DNA of 64,000 bases, from NCBI RefSeq assembly GCF_031877795.1, contig NC_133938.1:13486920-13550919 (forward strand). Reading direction: 5' to 3'. The DNA is from Strix aluco. Its lineage: Eukaryota > Chordata > Aves > Strigiformes > Strigidae. The notes beneath the pieces are model-generated. The model was not told the origin of the DNA, did not search any database, and saw only the letters and a program-made list of their open reading frames with translations. Below are positions 1 through 11,122 of the stretch, piece by piece. How positions within the stretch are numbered: position 1 is the first letter of the stretch; each line of letters starts with the position of its first letter. Both the position numbers and the translations under genes were made by a program.

Positions 1-1839
1 TAGCTCTAGAGAGGAATGGAAATGCATGGACAGTTCAGTATCCCTTGCATATTGAAAATAAATTGGTTGAAGCAGGAAGTCAGATGGACTTTAAGATGTT
101 CTCCGTATTGACTCGTTTCCAAGTTGATTAAATGCTTATGAGTTCAGCCTATGCTCTTCTCTTGGCAAGTCTAACTGTTGGGTATACAGATGCATATCTA
201 CATGTATGTAGAGTCCAAGTGTGTTAAAAAAAACATAGCTAGAACTATTAATTCATAAGAATTTAAAATTAAATTAACTAGCTGGGCTGTTTTCCAGATG
301 ATTTCTAAAGTTCCCATGCTTACACATAAAAACCTCCATAGGATTTACATTACACTACTGTATTTGTTTCAGTGAGCATTTGACTGCCAAGAATACTGTC
401 TATGACCATCATGGCAATCTAATTAAATATTTGACGAGCAGAAAGCTGGACATTATTCAAGTCAAGCTCAGCATTAAATTAGAAAATTTAGTTTGTCTCC
501 TTTATCAGTAGATTTTTAAATCAGCCTATTCTACCAAAACCCCTAAGTTTAATGAATTTGGTCAGACATACTGTGTAACAGATGTCTAACATACAGCCAT
601 GAGCCTAAATCATAAAAATGATGCTTCAGTTTGGCATGGCAAAATATATTAGAAAAGCTTAGAAAGGTCAGTCACCAGCAACCTGCTTGCTGATAGTTGA
701 GAAACAGCACTGTAAAATGCATGAGCTGCCTTTTGTAGTCTCTTGCAGGAAGCCTTGGAGAGCCACAGATAATTTGCTTTCAATGATTCATCAAGTTGGC
801 CCTTTGTTTCACTAATTTGAGTGTCAAGTGCAACCACATAATAAAGAATTACCAAGACCTGATAAGATTCTTCTTATATTGCTTCGTTTGTCTTAACAAC
901 TGGTACTATTGAAACCAAACCCACAAACTGAATAAATAGCAAGCATGCGTGCAATATGGCATTCTTCTTTGAAATGATAAAGCATGTTTACTGTGCTATC
1001 CGCTGATGTACCATACATTCTTGTTTCTTTTTTACTTTCTTAAAAGGCACTAAATGCTGCATGCTGTACCAATGCTAGAGATGGCATTTGTTTCACTGTT
1101 CGTCCTGCAGTGAATTAGTAAAGATAAAAAATGAATTTCAATGACAATTCCAGCCTTGAGAAAGCTGCTATTGTGACCATGGTTGAGTTAGCCTGCTGAT
1201 CGTTTTCTCCTTAATGTAATCTTTAATGTTATATAGCTATAGGTTAGATGTGAAGCCGTATATTAGAACTATTATTTCCATGAGTAGTTTCAAGAGAAAT
1301 ATCTTCATGATTAGGAGATAGATTTTTTTTTTAAATGCTATGCTGTCAGTTTAATAACTTCATAAGAAATCAACCTTAAAATGGCTTATTTTGAAGTGGC
1401 ACATTTATAAATGTGGAATTCCCAGAGCAAGAAATCTATGTAATTTGAGGTCTGTTAATAAAGTTTTCACGACTGAACGGTACACTGTTAACACAAAGAA
1501 AGAAATAATAAAAAACTTTAGAAGGCTGCTTATGAGAGTGGGAAAATGTCTGTCTTCAGAAACCAGGACAGCGTGGGGAGCAAGCCCGTGAGATTTACTT
1601 TAAAAAAAAAATAAAAATTGAGAAGTCTTCTGTCAAAAGGTTTTGAAACTGGGTTTTAGGGCTTGGGAAAGACAGTGTGAGAGAGGGTGGTGTTAGTGCC
1701 GCACAGGGAGTTGAGGGCGTCGATTTTTTTACTAACGTGAATTTGAAGTATTGCCTGACTGCTGCCAGCTTCAGGAAACCCAGCTAGCGGTGGGAGAATG
1801 AGGAATTTTCCGCTGGGGAAAAATACAGATAATGTAACG
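1..1839. other. Upstream flank, no gene recognised
   Basis: This is AT-rich, unique-looking sequence ahead of the CpG island. Open frames are short and carry no recognisable protein. It holds a few A or T runs, for example about 1322-1333 and 1601-1610, but no repeat I can name. It probably contains distal promoter or intergenic sequence of the gene starting near 2265. Confidence 0.6.
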
Positions 1840-2071
1840 TGAGGGTCGCGCCCCGGTGCCACAAGCAGGACAGAAGCCTGGGCCGAGGGAGGCAGCCCCT
1901 GCCCGCTCGGCCGGCGCCCACCGCGGGCCGGAGAGGCGCGTCCGCCCGCTGCCCGCCCGCCGCCCCCCCGCGCCGCCGAGGCGCGGACTCGCCGGCGGAG
2001 CAGCGCGACCGAGGGGGAGGCAGAAGTTAACTTCCACCTGCCCTGGAGCCGCCGCTGCGCCGGCGGGAGGA

Positions 2072-2089
2072 GGCGGAGGCGGAGGCGGA
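2072..2089. repeat. GGCGGA hexamer repeat, three units, in probable 5' UTR
   Basis: Three GGCGGA units lie inside a longer GGA/GGC-rich run (about 2064-2095). If transcribed, the run could form stable or G-quadruplex-like structure upstream of the start codon. That consequence is inference. Confidence 0.7.
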
Positions 2090-2193
2090 GGCAGGCGGGG
2101 CAGCCGAGGACCCGGCTCTGGCAGGCTCCGAGGGTCCGGCCGGGTGTAATTCCCCCCTAATCCCCGCCACGGCGGCGCTTCCCTGGCCGAGCC

Positions 2194-2226
2194 ATGTCTG
2201 CGGCTTCCCCGCCATGCCGAGCCTAG
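2194..2226 (+). promoter_or_regulatory. Upstream ORF of 10 codons in the 5' leader
   Basis: ATG at 2194 (context GCCATGT) opens a 10-codon frame ending at TAG 2224-2226, 38 bases before the main ATG at 2265. It is in a different frame from the main coding sequence. It overlaps a second upstream ATG at 2214 that is in frame with the main start. If the leader includes 2194, this uORF could lower translation and divert ribosomes past 2214, favouring reinitiation at 2265. No transcript data were available. Confidence 0.5.
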
Positions 2227-2264
2227 CGGGGAGCGGGAGGACTGGCGGCCGGGAGGCGTCCAAA

Positions 2265-2279
2265 ATGAAGACCCTGATG
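2265..2279 (+). CDS. ST6GALNAC5: ST6GALNAC5 coding exon 1 (five codons, cytoplasmic tail)
   Basis: The first coding segment of alpha-N-acetylgalactosaminide alpha-2,6-sialyltransferase 5 encodes M-K-T-L-M, the conserved N-terminus of this family member, which forms the short cytosolic tail of a type II Golgi protein. The ATG has A at -3. The exon ends exactly at a strong donor, ATG|GTAAGT (2280-2285), in phase 0, and joins the Arg-His-Gly start of exon 2. The 5' UTR part of the exon extends upstream for an unknown distance. An in-frame ATG at 2214 without an intervening stop would add 17 residues. I chose 2265 because it gives the family's usual N-terminus. Confidence 0.88.
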
Positions 2280-2956
2280 GTAAGTGCATTGCCGGCACTG
2301 CTCATCCCGGCTCCGGCGGCGGGGAGGAGCGGAGCGGCGCGGCGCGGGGCTGCCCCGGGCACCCTCCACCCGCTCCAGCCTTCCCCGGGCTGCAGCCCCG
2401 CGGCTCGTGGGGATCGCGCGAAGGCGAGCAAAACCGCGGCGGCGGCGGCCAAGAACTTTCCGCCTGCTTTCTTTTATTCGTGTTGCTCGTGGTTTGGTGG
2501 GGGGTGTGCGGGGTGTGTGTGTGTGTGTGCGCGTTTTAAGGAGCGTATAGAAAACCGATCTGCTTAAAGGACGAGGCTGGAGGTAGCCGCGCGGGTGCGG
2601 GGGGAGCCTTACAGTCCCCAACACTCGTTAAAATGCACGAATGAGATGCCCAAAGGGGGACAGCTGCGTGGGAACGAGAGGCGCGGGGGAGCCGGGCACA
2701 CAGAGGGGAGAAGGGGCAAGGAAGGGCTGGAAGAGGGAGAGAAGCAGGAAAGCGGGCCGGCGAGGGGGCAGGAGGAGGAGGAGGGAGGAGGGGGTTCCCC
2801 TGTTCTCTCCTCGCACTTTTGCCGGGCCTCTGGCGGCGTGAAACTTGCGGGCGCCGCGAGTGCGGCGGGGGGGGGAGCGGTGCGCCCCGCAGGGCCCGGC
2901 GGCGGGGGGAGCCCGCTGCCCCGCGGCGCTGAGCCGCCTCTCTCTGCCCCCTGCAG
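2280..2956 (+). other. ST6GALNAC5: ST6GALNAC5 intron 1 (677 bp)
   Basis: A short, GC-rich phase-0 intron within the CpG island. The donor is GTAAGT. The acceptor follows a clear pyrimidine tract ending CCCCCTGCAG at 2956. It contains a (GT)8 tract and a purine-rich stretch around 2690-2800. No coding content is supported. The open frames here arise from GC-rich composition. Confidence 0.85.
2513..2528. repeat. (GT)8 microsatellite in intron 1
   Basis: Eight uninterrupted GT units are followed by GCGCG, an alternating purine-pyrimidine run of about 21 bases with Z-DNA-forming character. It lies about 230 bases after the first donor. Confidence 0.9.
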
Positions 2957-3190
2957 CGCCACGGGCTGGCCGTCTGCTTGGCGCTCACCACCATGTGCAC
3001 CAGCTTGTTGCTCATGTACGGCGGCATCGGCGGCGGCGGGGGCCACCCGGAGCCGCGGCGGCGGCAGCAGCAGCAGCAGCAGCAGGTGGCGGCGGTGCCC
3101 AGCCCCCCGCCGGGACGCGGCCAGCACCACCCAGCGCTCCCCATCGGGGCCGGCCTCCTGGAGGGCTACATCAGCGTCCTGGAGCACAAG
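2957..3190 (+). CDS. ST6GALNAC5: ST6GALNAC5 coding exon 2 (signal anchor and stem)
   Basis: 78 codons, phase 0 at both ends, covering protein residues 6-83. Residues about 8-26 form one hydrophobic segment (Leu-Ala-Val-Cys-Leu-Ala-Leu ... Leu-Leu-Leu-Met-Tyr) after Arg-His: the type II signal anchor that holds the enzyme in the Golgi membrane. The lumenal stem follows. It starts with a glycine-rich run (residues 27-34), then three Arg, seven Gln (42-48) and a Pro/Gly/His-rich linker, ending G-Y-I-S-V-L-E-H-K before donor AAG|GTGAGC. The mammalian protein, as I recall it, has the same layout with a longer polyQ and ends this exon with a similar D/E-H-K. The catalytic domain begins in exon 3. 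Identification rests on the anchor, the polyQ stem and the exact phase-0 joins. Confidence 0.9.
3065..3085 (+). repeat. ST6GALNAC5: (CAG)7 coding trinucleotide repeat (polyQ)
   Basis: Seven pure CAG codons follow three CGG codons in the stem-coding part of exon 2. Pure CAG tracts of this kind vary in length between individuals and species. The stem tolerates such change because it only spaces the catalytic domain from the membrane. Confidence 0.95.
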
Positions 3191-6100
3191 GTGAGCCTCC
3201 GGCCGCGGGGCCGCCCCTCGCACCCGGCCCTTGGGGTAGCCGGGACCCCCGCGGTGCCCTGTCCCCCCAAGGGGGCACCCGACACCACCGTAACCTGCAG
3301 AGCTCCTCCTGCCCGCGCCGAGATGGCCGCACACCCCCCGCCCCGGCGGGACCCTGGCTGCCTCGCTGTCGGGGCTGGCTTCGGCAGCCCTCGAGGGGCT
3401 GTGCCACCTGGACCCCAGTGCCTCTGTGGATTAACGGGGTCAGGACCCGGTGTCCAGCCTGCAGTTAGGCCTTTGTGGAGTGTCAGTTATCTCTTCCCTT
3501 GCCCAGTAGAAGATGGGGGGCTGAAGTGTTTTGTTTCTGGTGTTGGATGCTAGAGGCACAGCACAAATGTGTGTTTATGATGATATTAGGAAGGGTTAAA
3601 GACCGAAGTTTAGTTACTGGAAGGAAAAGTCAATAGGTAGGTGTTTATTCTTAGCTCATTTCATCTTGAGAAACTGAAGAGAACTGTATCTCCTGCACAA
3701 ATGACCTTTTCATCCTCCTCCTGGGAAGCAGAAGTTGTCAACCATAGTCTCCATTCTAGAAATTGGGGACACCTCTTTAATGGTGAATAAAATGATGTCC
3801 CTCCCCTTGACACAGGAATTACCAGGCTGGATTGTCAGACTGTAATACCGGTTTACCACAGATAGGCAGACGAAGCTTTGATAGCTCACAGGACAGATGT
3901 AATGACATAAACTGAGCAAGATGGCACATCCATGCTGAAGAGATACTTGAGCTTCAGTAATTTTCTCAGAAGCAGATTCTTCTTGTGCAGTGTTCAGTTT
4001 GTTGTATTTACCTGGAAACTCCAAGGACCCTCTGCCAAAACCCCAGATAATGTTTAGTATTTTTAATACTTCTTGCAGTTAAAATTTACTGTAAAAATAA
4101 GCAAGGGAAGTGAGGGTTCTCAACTTTCTCATATTTTCACATCCAGACTGACATCTTTCTGAAAGATATGTTACCAAACAAGTTACTGGGCTCAGTTTAG
4201 AGGTATTGTGTGTGAAGACTAGTGACTTTGATATACGGAGGTTTTTATTGTTCCTTCTGGCTTCACTTTCTATGCAAGAGTTATCTGTAGGGCTCTTAAC
4301 GCAGAAAAATAGCTCATGATGGTCCCTTGTAGGCTTTATTTGCTTTCTTACATGGTTCTTCTGGAAATTCTCAAATGTAATGTCTGTATAGAAAAAGCAA
4401 GTTTGGCCATGGGGCTTCCTGCTGTGTGAAGTGTTCTCTTGTAATTCTTTTGTTCTTCTTGAACATGACTGTAGTGATGAGGTGTAGATATATATGCACA
4501 TGATTTTGGTAAGCAGTAATAATTGAAAAAGCATCTGTGGTTTTTTTAGGGTGTATATGTGAGTAGCCCTCTGACACTGGTAACCCCTTACATTGGTTTC
4601 TCCTGACTCTCAACGACCCCTCATTAATAGAACGTACTTAAAATCACTATTCAGTGTTTATTATTTTCCAGAGTAATTTTAATGTTTCCCTGTGTTTTGG
4701 AAAAAAATGATCCTCTGGCTTTTTTAATATATTGTAATATGGCCCAAAACCCACAGATACTTCATTTCTGAATTTCATTTCACATAGCTCATGCCTCACA
4801 GTAATAATCTGCTGAAGGTTTAATAACTTTTTCACATAACTTGTGTGGGTCCATAAGAAGATTGTGCAGTCCCTGCTGTGTTCCCAGCTTGCTTTGTCTT
4901 ATTTTAATGCACATGAGATCATGAAGAGAGCTGTGCCACTGTGGTATACAGAGCAGTGAGGACACTGTATTACCATAAGAAGGTGATGGGGGAGAGAAGA
5001 GCTTTAACTCTTGGTAGTGTATTTGTATTAGTAATTTAACAGACCCATATATTTAACATGGATTTACAATCCCAGAATACATAGGTTTCCTGCAGAATAA
5101 AACAAGGAGAATGTAAAAGATCACAGGAATTAATGGTTTGGAAAAAGAAGGGTGCGGGATTGGTGATGATGAGTGTAGGGAGAGAGGTTGCAAGAACTGA
5201 GAAACTGTGAAAAATTTTTAGAGAACATGGTTTTTGGGTGGGACACTGGAGACTGCAGAGGAGACAGCTTGAATAGCAAGCAGCATGAAAGTCCAGCCCA
5301 AAGGAGGAGAAAATGAAGGAATCGGGGAGGTTTACGGAATATTAGGAGAGCTGCAAGAAGAGAGCAAGATAAAATTCTGTAGCTGTGAGAAGGACATGAT
5401 ATTCGAAGAGACAGGGAGGCCTGGAAGGAGATGAAAAGTACCTGTTGTATGAGGACAACAGGCTTGCAAAGGTAGGGGAGGAATGACTTTCACCAATGGT
5501 ACATGTTGTTTTGGTGGCACAGAGGTGACAGTGTGAAATGACCATGGGTAGTAGACTTTTCACAGTACAGTTTCCTTAATTTCCCATGTAGAATCTTGGG
5601 ATTATTTGTCAGGTTGAATGACCTCAAGCTGAATGACCGTTATACGAAATTCATCCTTGGTATGTGTTCATGCATGAATGACAGTTAGTAGTAGTCTAAA
5701 TGTCTAGATCATTCAGATCTAGGAGCTGAAACATATTCTTAACTTTATAAAGACTTTGTTTCTGGATCCCATAGTTTGCTTTAATGGCAAAACCTAGTTT
5801 CATCTTTGTGGTGGTGTACCCATTCTAATGCATTTAATGAGAGTAAATACTCACATATATGTAGAAGCTATATGATAAGTACTGAAGTTATTATTAATCC
5901 ATAATTACAATGAGTATTGACACGTACAGAAGGTATGTTATATAGCAGTATAGACATTTCTCTTCAGGGATAAAATTTAACAATTGTCCACATTGTGAAA
6001 TATGTATTACAAATGTCTGTGACTAGTAGCAATACACCTCATTTAATAGTGCTGGGTGATCATGTATGGAGACTATTTGCCAGAAAATCAAGGTACTTAG

Positions 6101-7336
6101 TAAAGTACCAATGATTTTGAAATATGGCTTGCAATATTGTAATTACCAATTATTTTCCTTCTTTTATATTCAGTAAGAATTGTAGTTCCTCATCCATCCT
6201 GTCAAGATAAGCAGGCAGTCTCTGAGAATACAGCTAAAATACATAATATGCTTTTTATGGAGTTGAAGAGTCTTTTTGCAGGAGTCTGTTGTCACTTGGT
6301 CAGATTTGTGATGTTTTGTTTCTTAGTGCTTTGCCTTCCTGGTTTCTGTAAGCCCATTTTTCCCTGCATCAAGCAGCAGAGATCAGAACCCATGTTCTTA
6401 GCTTTAGCAGCCTTTTGCAGTTTAGCAGTGCAAACTTTGTTTTTGATGAGCTGAACTCTTAAAACAAGAAAATTCAGAAATACAGTGGATTCAGAGATTG
6501 GTTCTTGGCATTTTGCCTCTGCATGTCCCAGAGCAACAGCAGTTGACAGTCATTGTTGATGGATGTTTGAAATGAATGAATGGTATCTTTTTTTGTTCCC
6601 AATAGCCAGATGTTTATATTCTAAAGACTCTCACATTTATAACAGAAAACATGGTTTTCTGATAGTTGCTGTTGAGAGGTCAAGGACTGAAACGGAGTGG
6701 AGAAGTAGCAGCTACCCTTCTACTTCGAGGAGCTGTTGTTTCTTACAGAGGCACATTGGCAGAGCGTAGCACTGCTTAGCTATTACATCTGTTCTGCAGT
6801 TAGAAAGGACAAGAGTTTCAGACTGTCAAACTAACATCTTTCATGAATTCTTTGAGTATAATCCTGAGGTTTTGTCACTGGCATCGAGGGAAGCAGAATT
6901 ATGCTCTTCCATGGGGAGGCATGGGGATAAGACTTTCTGTTGATTTATCACAGTGCTAGCAAGAAATTACAATGCTAATATTTTTAAAGCAATTACTGCA
7001 TACAAATAAGAGACTGTTAATGACAGTAGGAAACCTAGTGCAATTCCAGAACTTGCAAGGAATAAATATTTAACCATTATATTACTGTTCTGAAATGAAT
7101 GTGAAAACATGTCTCTGGATAGTTAGAAAGCTTTTTACCCAGTATTGACTCAACAGTTGATACTGCAAATAAAATATGAGTTTGTCATGTATGTAATTGA
7201 ATAATATTTCAAGCCATCAAGGATTTTGTTTCTTAGAAAATAAAAAACCCCGTATCAAAATCAGTCTTGCAGACAAAATGTATGATTCATTAGAATCATG
7301 TTTAAATACCTTAAGAGAGCGTTGAGATCAACATGA
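3191..7336 (+). other. ST6GALNAC5: Intron 2, first segment: no gene recognised
   Basis: This starts with donor GTGAGC at 3191 and leaves the CpG island by about 3420. The rest is AT-rich intronic sequence. The longest open frame (minus strand, 4079-4534) resembles no protein I recognise and its length is within chance expectation. No transposable element could be named. Confidence 0.7.
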
Positions 7337-7425
7337 TAATTTAAGTGATCACAATGATTTCTTAATTTATGATAATATAAATTATCATATGCAAAGAAAT
7401 CTTTGTGATCCTTTTAAATTAATGC
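7337..7425. repeat. Imperfect hairpin, 30-nt core arms with 4-nt loop
   Basis: Bases 7347-7376 and 7381-7410 are reverse complements at 25 of 30 positions, separated by the loop ATAA. The outer arm ends begin and end with GATC. Further partial pairing of TTTAA-containing flanks carries the structure to about 7337-7425. It is pre-miRNA-like in size but could equally be a MITE relic. It does not match any element I know. Confidence 0.75.
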
Positions 7426-8128
7426 AGAGAATAGTGTAGTTAATGGAGTGTTTGAGGAAGAGTCATTCCGCAAATAGTGCCATAGCTCCTTAATCTCTGA
7501 GACACAATAAATTGTTCTGGGATGAAATTACTTTCTCTAGAATAGTAAACTTTGTGCACTTAAAATGGGGGTGGGTGGAAATCTTGCTATTTTTTATATT
7601 CTTTTTAATAATATTGGATAGAAAATAGTTGGAATTTGAATTTTTACCTAGTTAAACCATTGATGGTTCTGGGCTGAATAGTTTGTAGGAGGTCACTAAG
7701 CCAACCTTCATAACTAATTTATGTGGAGGTGAGAAGAAATTATTCTGCGGGTGTCTGTGTCTTTCAGATGAGTTTATCACGGAATCATAAGGTATTTTAC
7801 AACAAAACAGCTTGTCTTGCCTGAGGTGGGATTGAGCCCACTGAGTTGAAGTAAACCATGTACCATGATTTTGTTACATGTTCTTATTTGCCTCTGATAT
7901 TCTTAGCTGCAAAGGAAGGAGCACAGACTTTATTATGCAATTATTGGATGGAGCTTTTATTATGTGAGAGATCCACAAGGGGGAGACTTTATTCTAGAAT
8001 AACCTTGTTGGGGGACACTTCCATCTGTCAGAGATCTAGGCAAGATAGGAGTCCAAAAAGCCCCTTGTTCAGTGTTTTGTTGGCTTTTTTAAAATTTTGA
8101 GGTACTGTAGTTACCTTTTATGCTGATA

Positions 8129-8156
8129 AACTGTAGGTTTATTAAAACCTACAGTT
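8129..8156. repeat. Perfect 12-bp inverted repeat with 4-nt loop
   Basis: Arms AACTGTAGGTTT (8129-8140) and AAACCTACAGTT (8145-8156) are exact reverse complements around ATTA. A run of 16 A follows at 8165-8180. No coding context. Confidence 0.9.
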
Positions 8157-8164
8157 GACAGAGT

Positions 8165-8180
8165 AAAAAAAAAAAAAAAA
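8165..8180. repeat. A16 homopolymer
   Basis: Sixteen consecutive A shortly after the perfect hairpin. No flanking duplication that would mark a retrotransposed tail was recognised. Confidence 0.9.
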
Positions 8181-10147
8181 TTAGGACCATGACAATCAGA
8201 GAATGTAGTTGAATATCCACACTCACAGAGCAGAGACTATTGTTTTACTAGATTTACCCAACAATTGAATAATGACTATCTTGTGCTTTATATTTTCTTG
8301 CTTTTGAGCAACTGCAGTAGTGTGCTTTTTCAGTCTAACAAATCGTAATACTGGATTCATTCATTTTGATGACCCTTGTCTAAGATTTTTAGCAGCTTCT
8401 GTGTGCACTAGATGACAATACCTAGTGTGCAATACAGAGCACACAACAATGACAGGAAATGATGGTACATTTTCCTGTTTTCCAGGTTGCTTGGCACCTC
8501 TGCAAAGAACCAGTAGTCCTAGCCTGGCACTGTTTCAACTTAGAGTATCTTGAAATATTTTCAGATGTTTACATATAGGTATCAGTTAGCTGTGCAGCTT
8601 ATGCATTTATTTTATGAAAAAGCCCATATTCTGTAGTTGGACAAATTTTTATAGAATTCTGACTTCAGGGTCTGCTTGAGAGAGGACACAAATGTTAGCT
8701 ATTGGGATAATAAAAACAAGTAATATTTTACGGTTGTCAGTATTGCCTAATTCTTTCTAAAATAAGTGCCATTAAAGATGAAATCTTACTAGTAGAGATA
8801 GTGACTCCGAGCAGAGGTCAGGACCTGTTACTTAAAAGAATTGTCTGAAAGGAGTACAGGTGCTATTAAATATTCAGATGTCCCCGAAAATTGAAGGATG
8901 TTTGGCATGCATCTAATACATGGTATTATTACATTCATTCATGTACGTGATGCATAAAAACCTACCCAACCACATAGCTGTGTTCTGATAATTTCCTGGT
9001 TATCGAGAAGATAAAGGAGAGTAAATCATTGTCATTATACCAGGTGGAGATCTTGCCCCTTGCAATTTGTGACATTTTGTGATACAGCTTTATTCTTTCT
9101 TAGAAACTGAAGCAGAAAGGTAATTTCAGAAACTGTATCACAAAATCTTGATGATTGATTTCAGTACAAACATAAATAGTGGGTAGATGGTCAGGTCAAG
9201 ACAGTTAATGCAGAATTGTGTTTTAATTTTCTCACTATTTGAAAAAGTCACATCTCTCAGCAATATCTGATACCATGAAATTGGCCATAATATGTTACCT
9301 TGTTTTTACAACTGACTAAGACAAAGTTCTTTTTTTCCTTTTTTTTTTTCTTCGTAGAAGAAAAATTGCAGAAGCAAGAAGATTATTTTATTTTGCGCTT
9401 CTGGTTTTTGATTGATTCTGGATTATAGCCTTTATCCTGAATTGTGAAAAGTGAAGAATGAGTAAATATGCTCTTTCCTGTTTTATGAATATCCTGTGCA
9501 TCATATTGTAATAAGTGGGTGCTGTTTCCCTTTTCTGCTTTCCTGTCTTCTTTTGTGAACATGCAAAATTCTTCATTCGATGGATATGCAAAATACTTCG
9601 AGGCAGGGAATTGGTGACACTTTGTTAGTGAGATTTGCCTGTCCCTCGTGCAAAACCCTTTACTACTTTTTTCTTTTCATTTTCATCATTAGTTTCAGTG
9701 ACCACAGTTATATTTCTAGTATGTACTGAAGTGTGTTATATTTGATAACCATTTAAAGTTACCATATTGTGCACTTTTTTCGCACAGTCTTTCACTGTGA
9801 GCATTTTAAGCTATTTTCATCTTCCTGTGAAGACAAAGTGTTCTTCTGAAGGGCTTTAATCCTTAGTGGAAGCAAGTCTGAACTAAATGAGATTTTCAAT
9901 GACAGGAAATGTAATTTTTGTTCACAGCTGATGGATATCTCTCAATAGAGTTCCTTAAGTTCTCCCTTTCTGCTTGTCCTGGGGCATAAGTGGATATTGA
10001 GTGTCATCCTAACTATGTGATATCCTCCGAACAATAGACTGCAGGTACTTTCCTTTTTCTGGTGACCTTCCTTATTAGTTTAACCTGTATTGCTCAGTAA
10101 CGCTCCGTATGCACATCATTGATGCTGAGGTGGCATTGATAAGAACT

Positions 10148-10359
10148 CAGTGTATTAATTGGACTTCTAATTAGGGCAATTATGATCAAATCAGCAGTCG
10201 TTTGGTGCTGATACAAGCAGATGTGACAGCACAAAAGCTGCTTTGAAGGTGAGGTGAAACATCATGATGCTTCACCTCATCCCTAAGCAATCTCCATTAG
10301 TCATCACTCTTTTGCTCTAATAGTTAAAGCTTAAAGTTTTAAGACCAGGTTAATTACTG
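10148..10359. repeat. Imperfect palindrome with near-perfect 34-bp centre
   Basis: The centre (10248-10281) pairs at 15 of 17 positions around ATCATGAT, with GAGGTGAA facing TTCACCTC. TGCTT/AAGCA and TGAC/GTCA blocks pair farther out about the same centre (about 10264). A more distant block pair (CAGT..ATTAA near 10148, TTAAT.ACTG ending 10359) pairs with a shift of about 20 bases, so the full extent is less sure than the core. Confidence 0.65.
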
Positions 10360-11122
10360 AAGTTTGCTATCAGCTGGAAAAGCAAATATTTTCAGTTCAG
10401 AAACTGCTATTAATTGTTTTCCATTGTTATTCTGAAAATATCCAAATATGGTTAAGAATAAGCCACATAGGAGGTGAGGGGACAAGTCAAAGCTGAAACC
10501 TTCTACCTTCAGAGAGTCTGTTTGCAACAGAAGTGCAAAATACAAATGAAGAAGTGGAGCTCTGAGGTGCTCCTTGATGGTGTTATATGAAAGACAGAAT
10601 TGGGTGCTGAGACATGTACACATCCGTATGGAGAATATACCACATCTGAACTGAGTTTAGGCAAATCTGGTAATACTGTTAGTGCCTGGACTGTATTCAG
10701 AGAGACATACAATGTAAGAGAAGCACAATGTGTATATTAAGTGCAATAATAAATACTAGTTTCTTACTGGAACCTTGTAAGAAAACTTCAGAATAAGATT
10801 GGGCTGTTTTAAAGTACGGAGGGGCAAATGACTATACTTAATAGATTACTAGAGTATTTTTTCACAATGACAGTGAACTAGTGCAAAATATTTGTTGTCC
10901 AGGAAAAGGGAACAGTAATGGGTTCATATGGTATACAGGCAGCATAGATCAGGTTTTCTTAATTCAGATTTAATAATCTGGACTGTTCTAAGTAACATAG
11001 AACAAGAATGTATAAATGTGTTCTTCATCATCGAATACAACACATTAAAAATTTATTGCAGCTGTAGAAAAATTTCCATTACAGAATGCACAGCTTAGTA
11101 AGAAATAACGTGGAAAGGAGGA

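Larger units (their letters stand above)
1840..3420. promoter_or_regulatory. CpG island over promoter, exon 1, intron 1 and exon 2 of ST6GALNAC5
   Basis: Base composition changes abruptly near 1840 from AT-rich to very GC- and CpG-rich, and falls back after about 3420. The island covers the probable 5' UTR, the first two coding exons and the short first intron, as expected for a CpG-island promoter. I see no convincing TATA box, which fits dispersed initiation, so the transcription start cannot be placed. It probably lies between about 1900 and 2190. GC-rich antisense frames across the island are composition artefacts. Confidence 0.8.

Noticed and set aside
1771..2298. 175-codon minus-strand frame upstream of exon 1
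   Set aside because: Proline- and alanine-rich low-complexity translation of the CpG island. No homology recognised.
2536..3334. Long minus-strand open frames (up to 241 codons) across the CpG island
   Set aside because: They are antisense shadows of GC-rich sequence over ST6GALNAC5 exon 2 and intron 1, rich in Pro/Ala/Arg with no domain.
4079..4534. 151-codon minus-strand frame
   Set aside because: No domain, no start or splice context, and a composition typical of random AT-rich sequence.
5879..5925. Possible further palindrome (AGTACTGAAGT / ATTACAATGAGTATT)
   Set aside because: Pairing needs a gap and several mismatches, too weak to separate from chance in AT-rich sequence.
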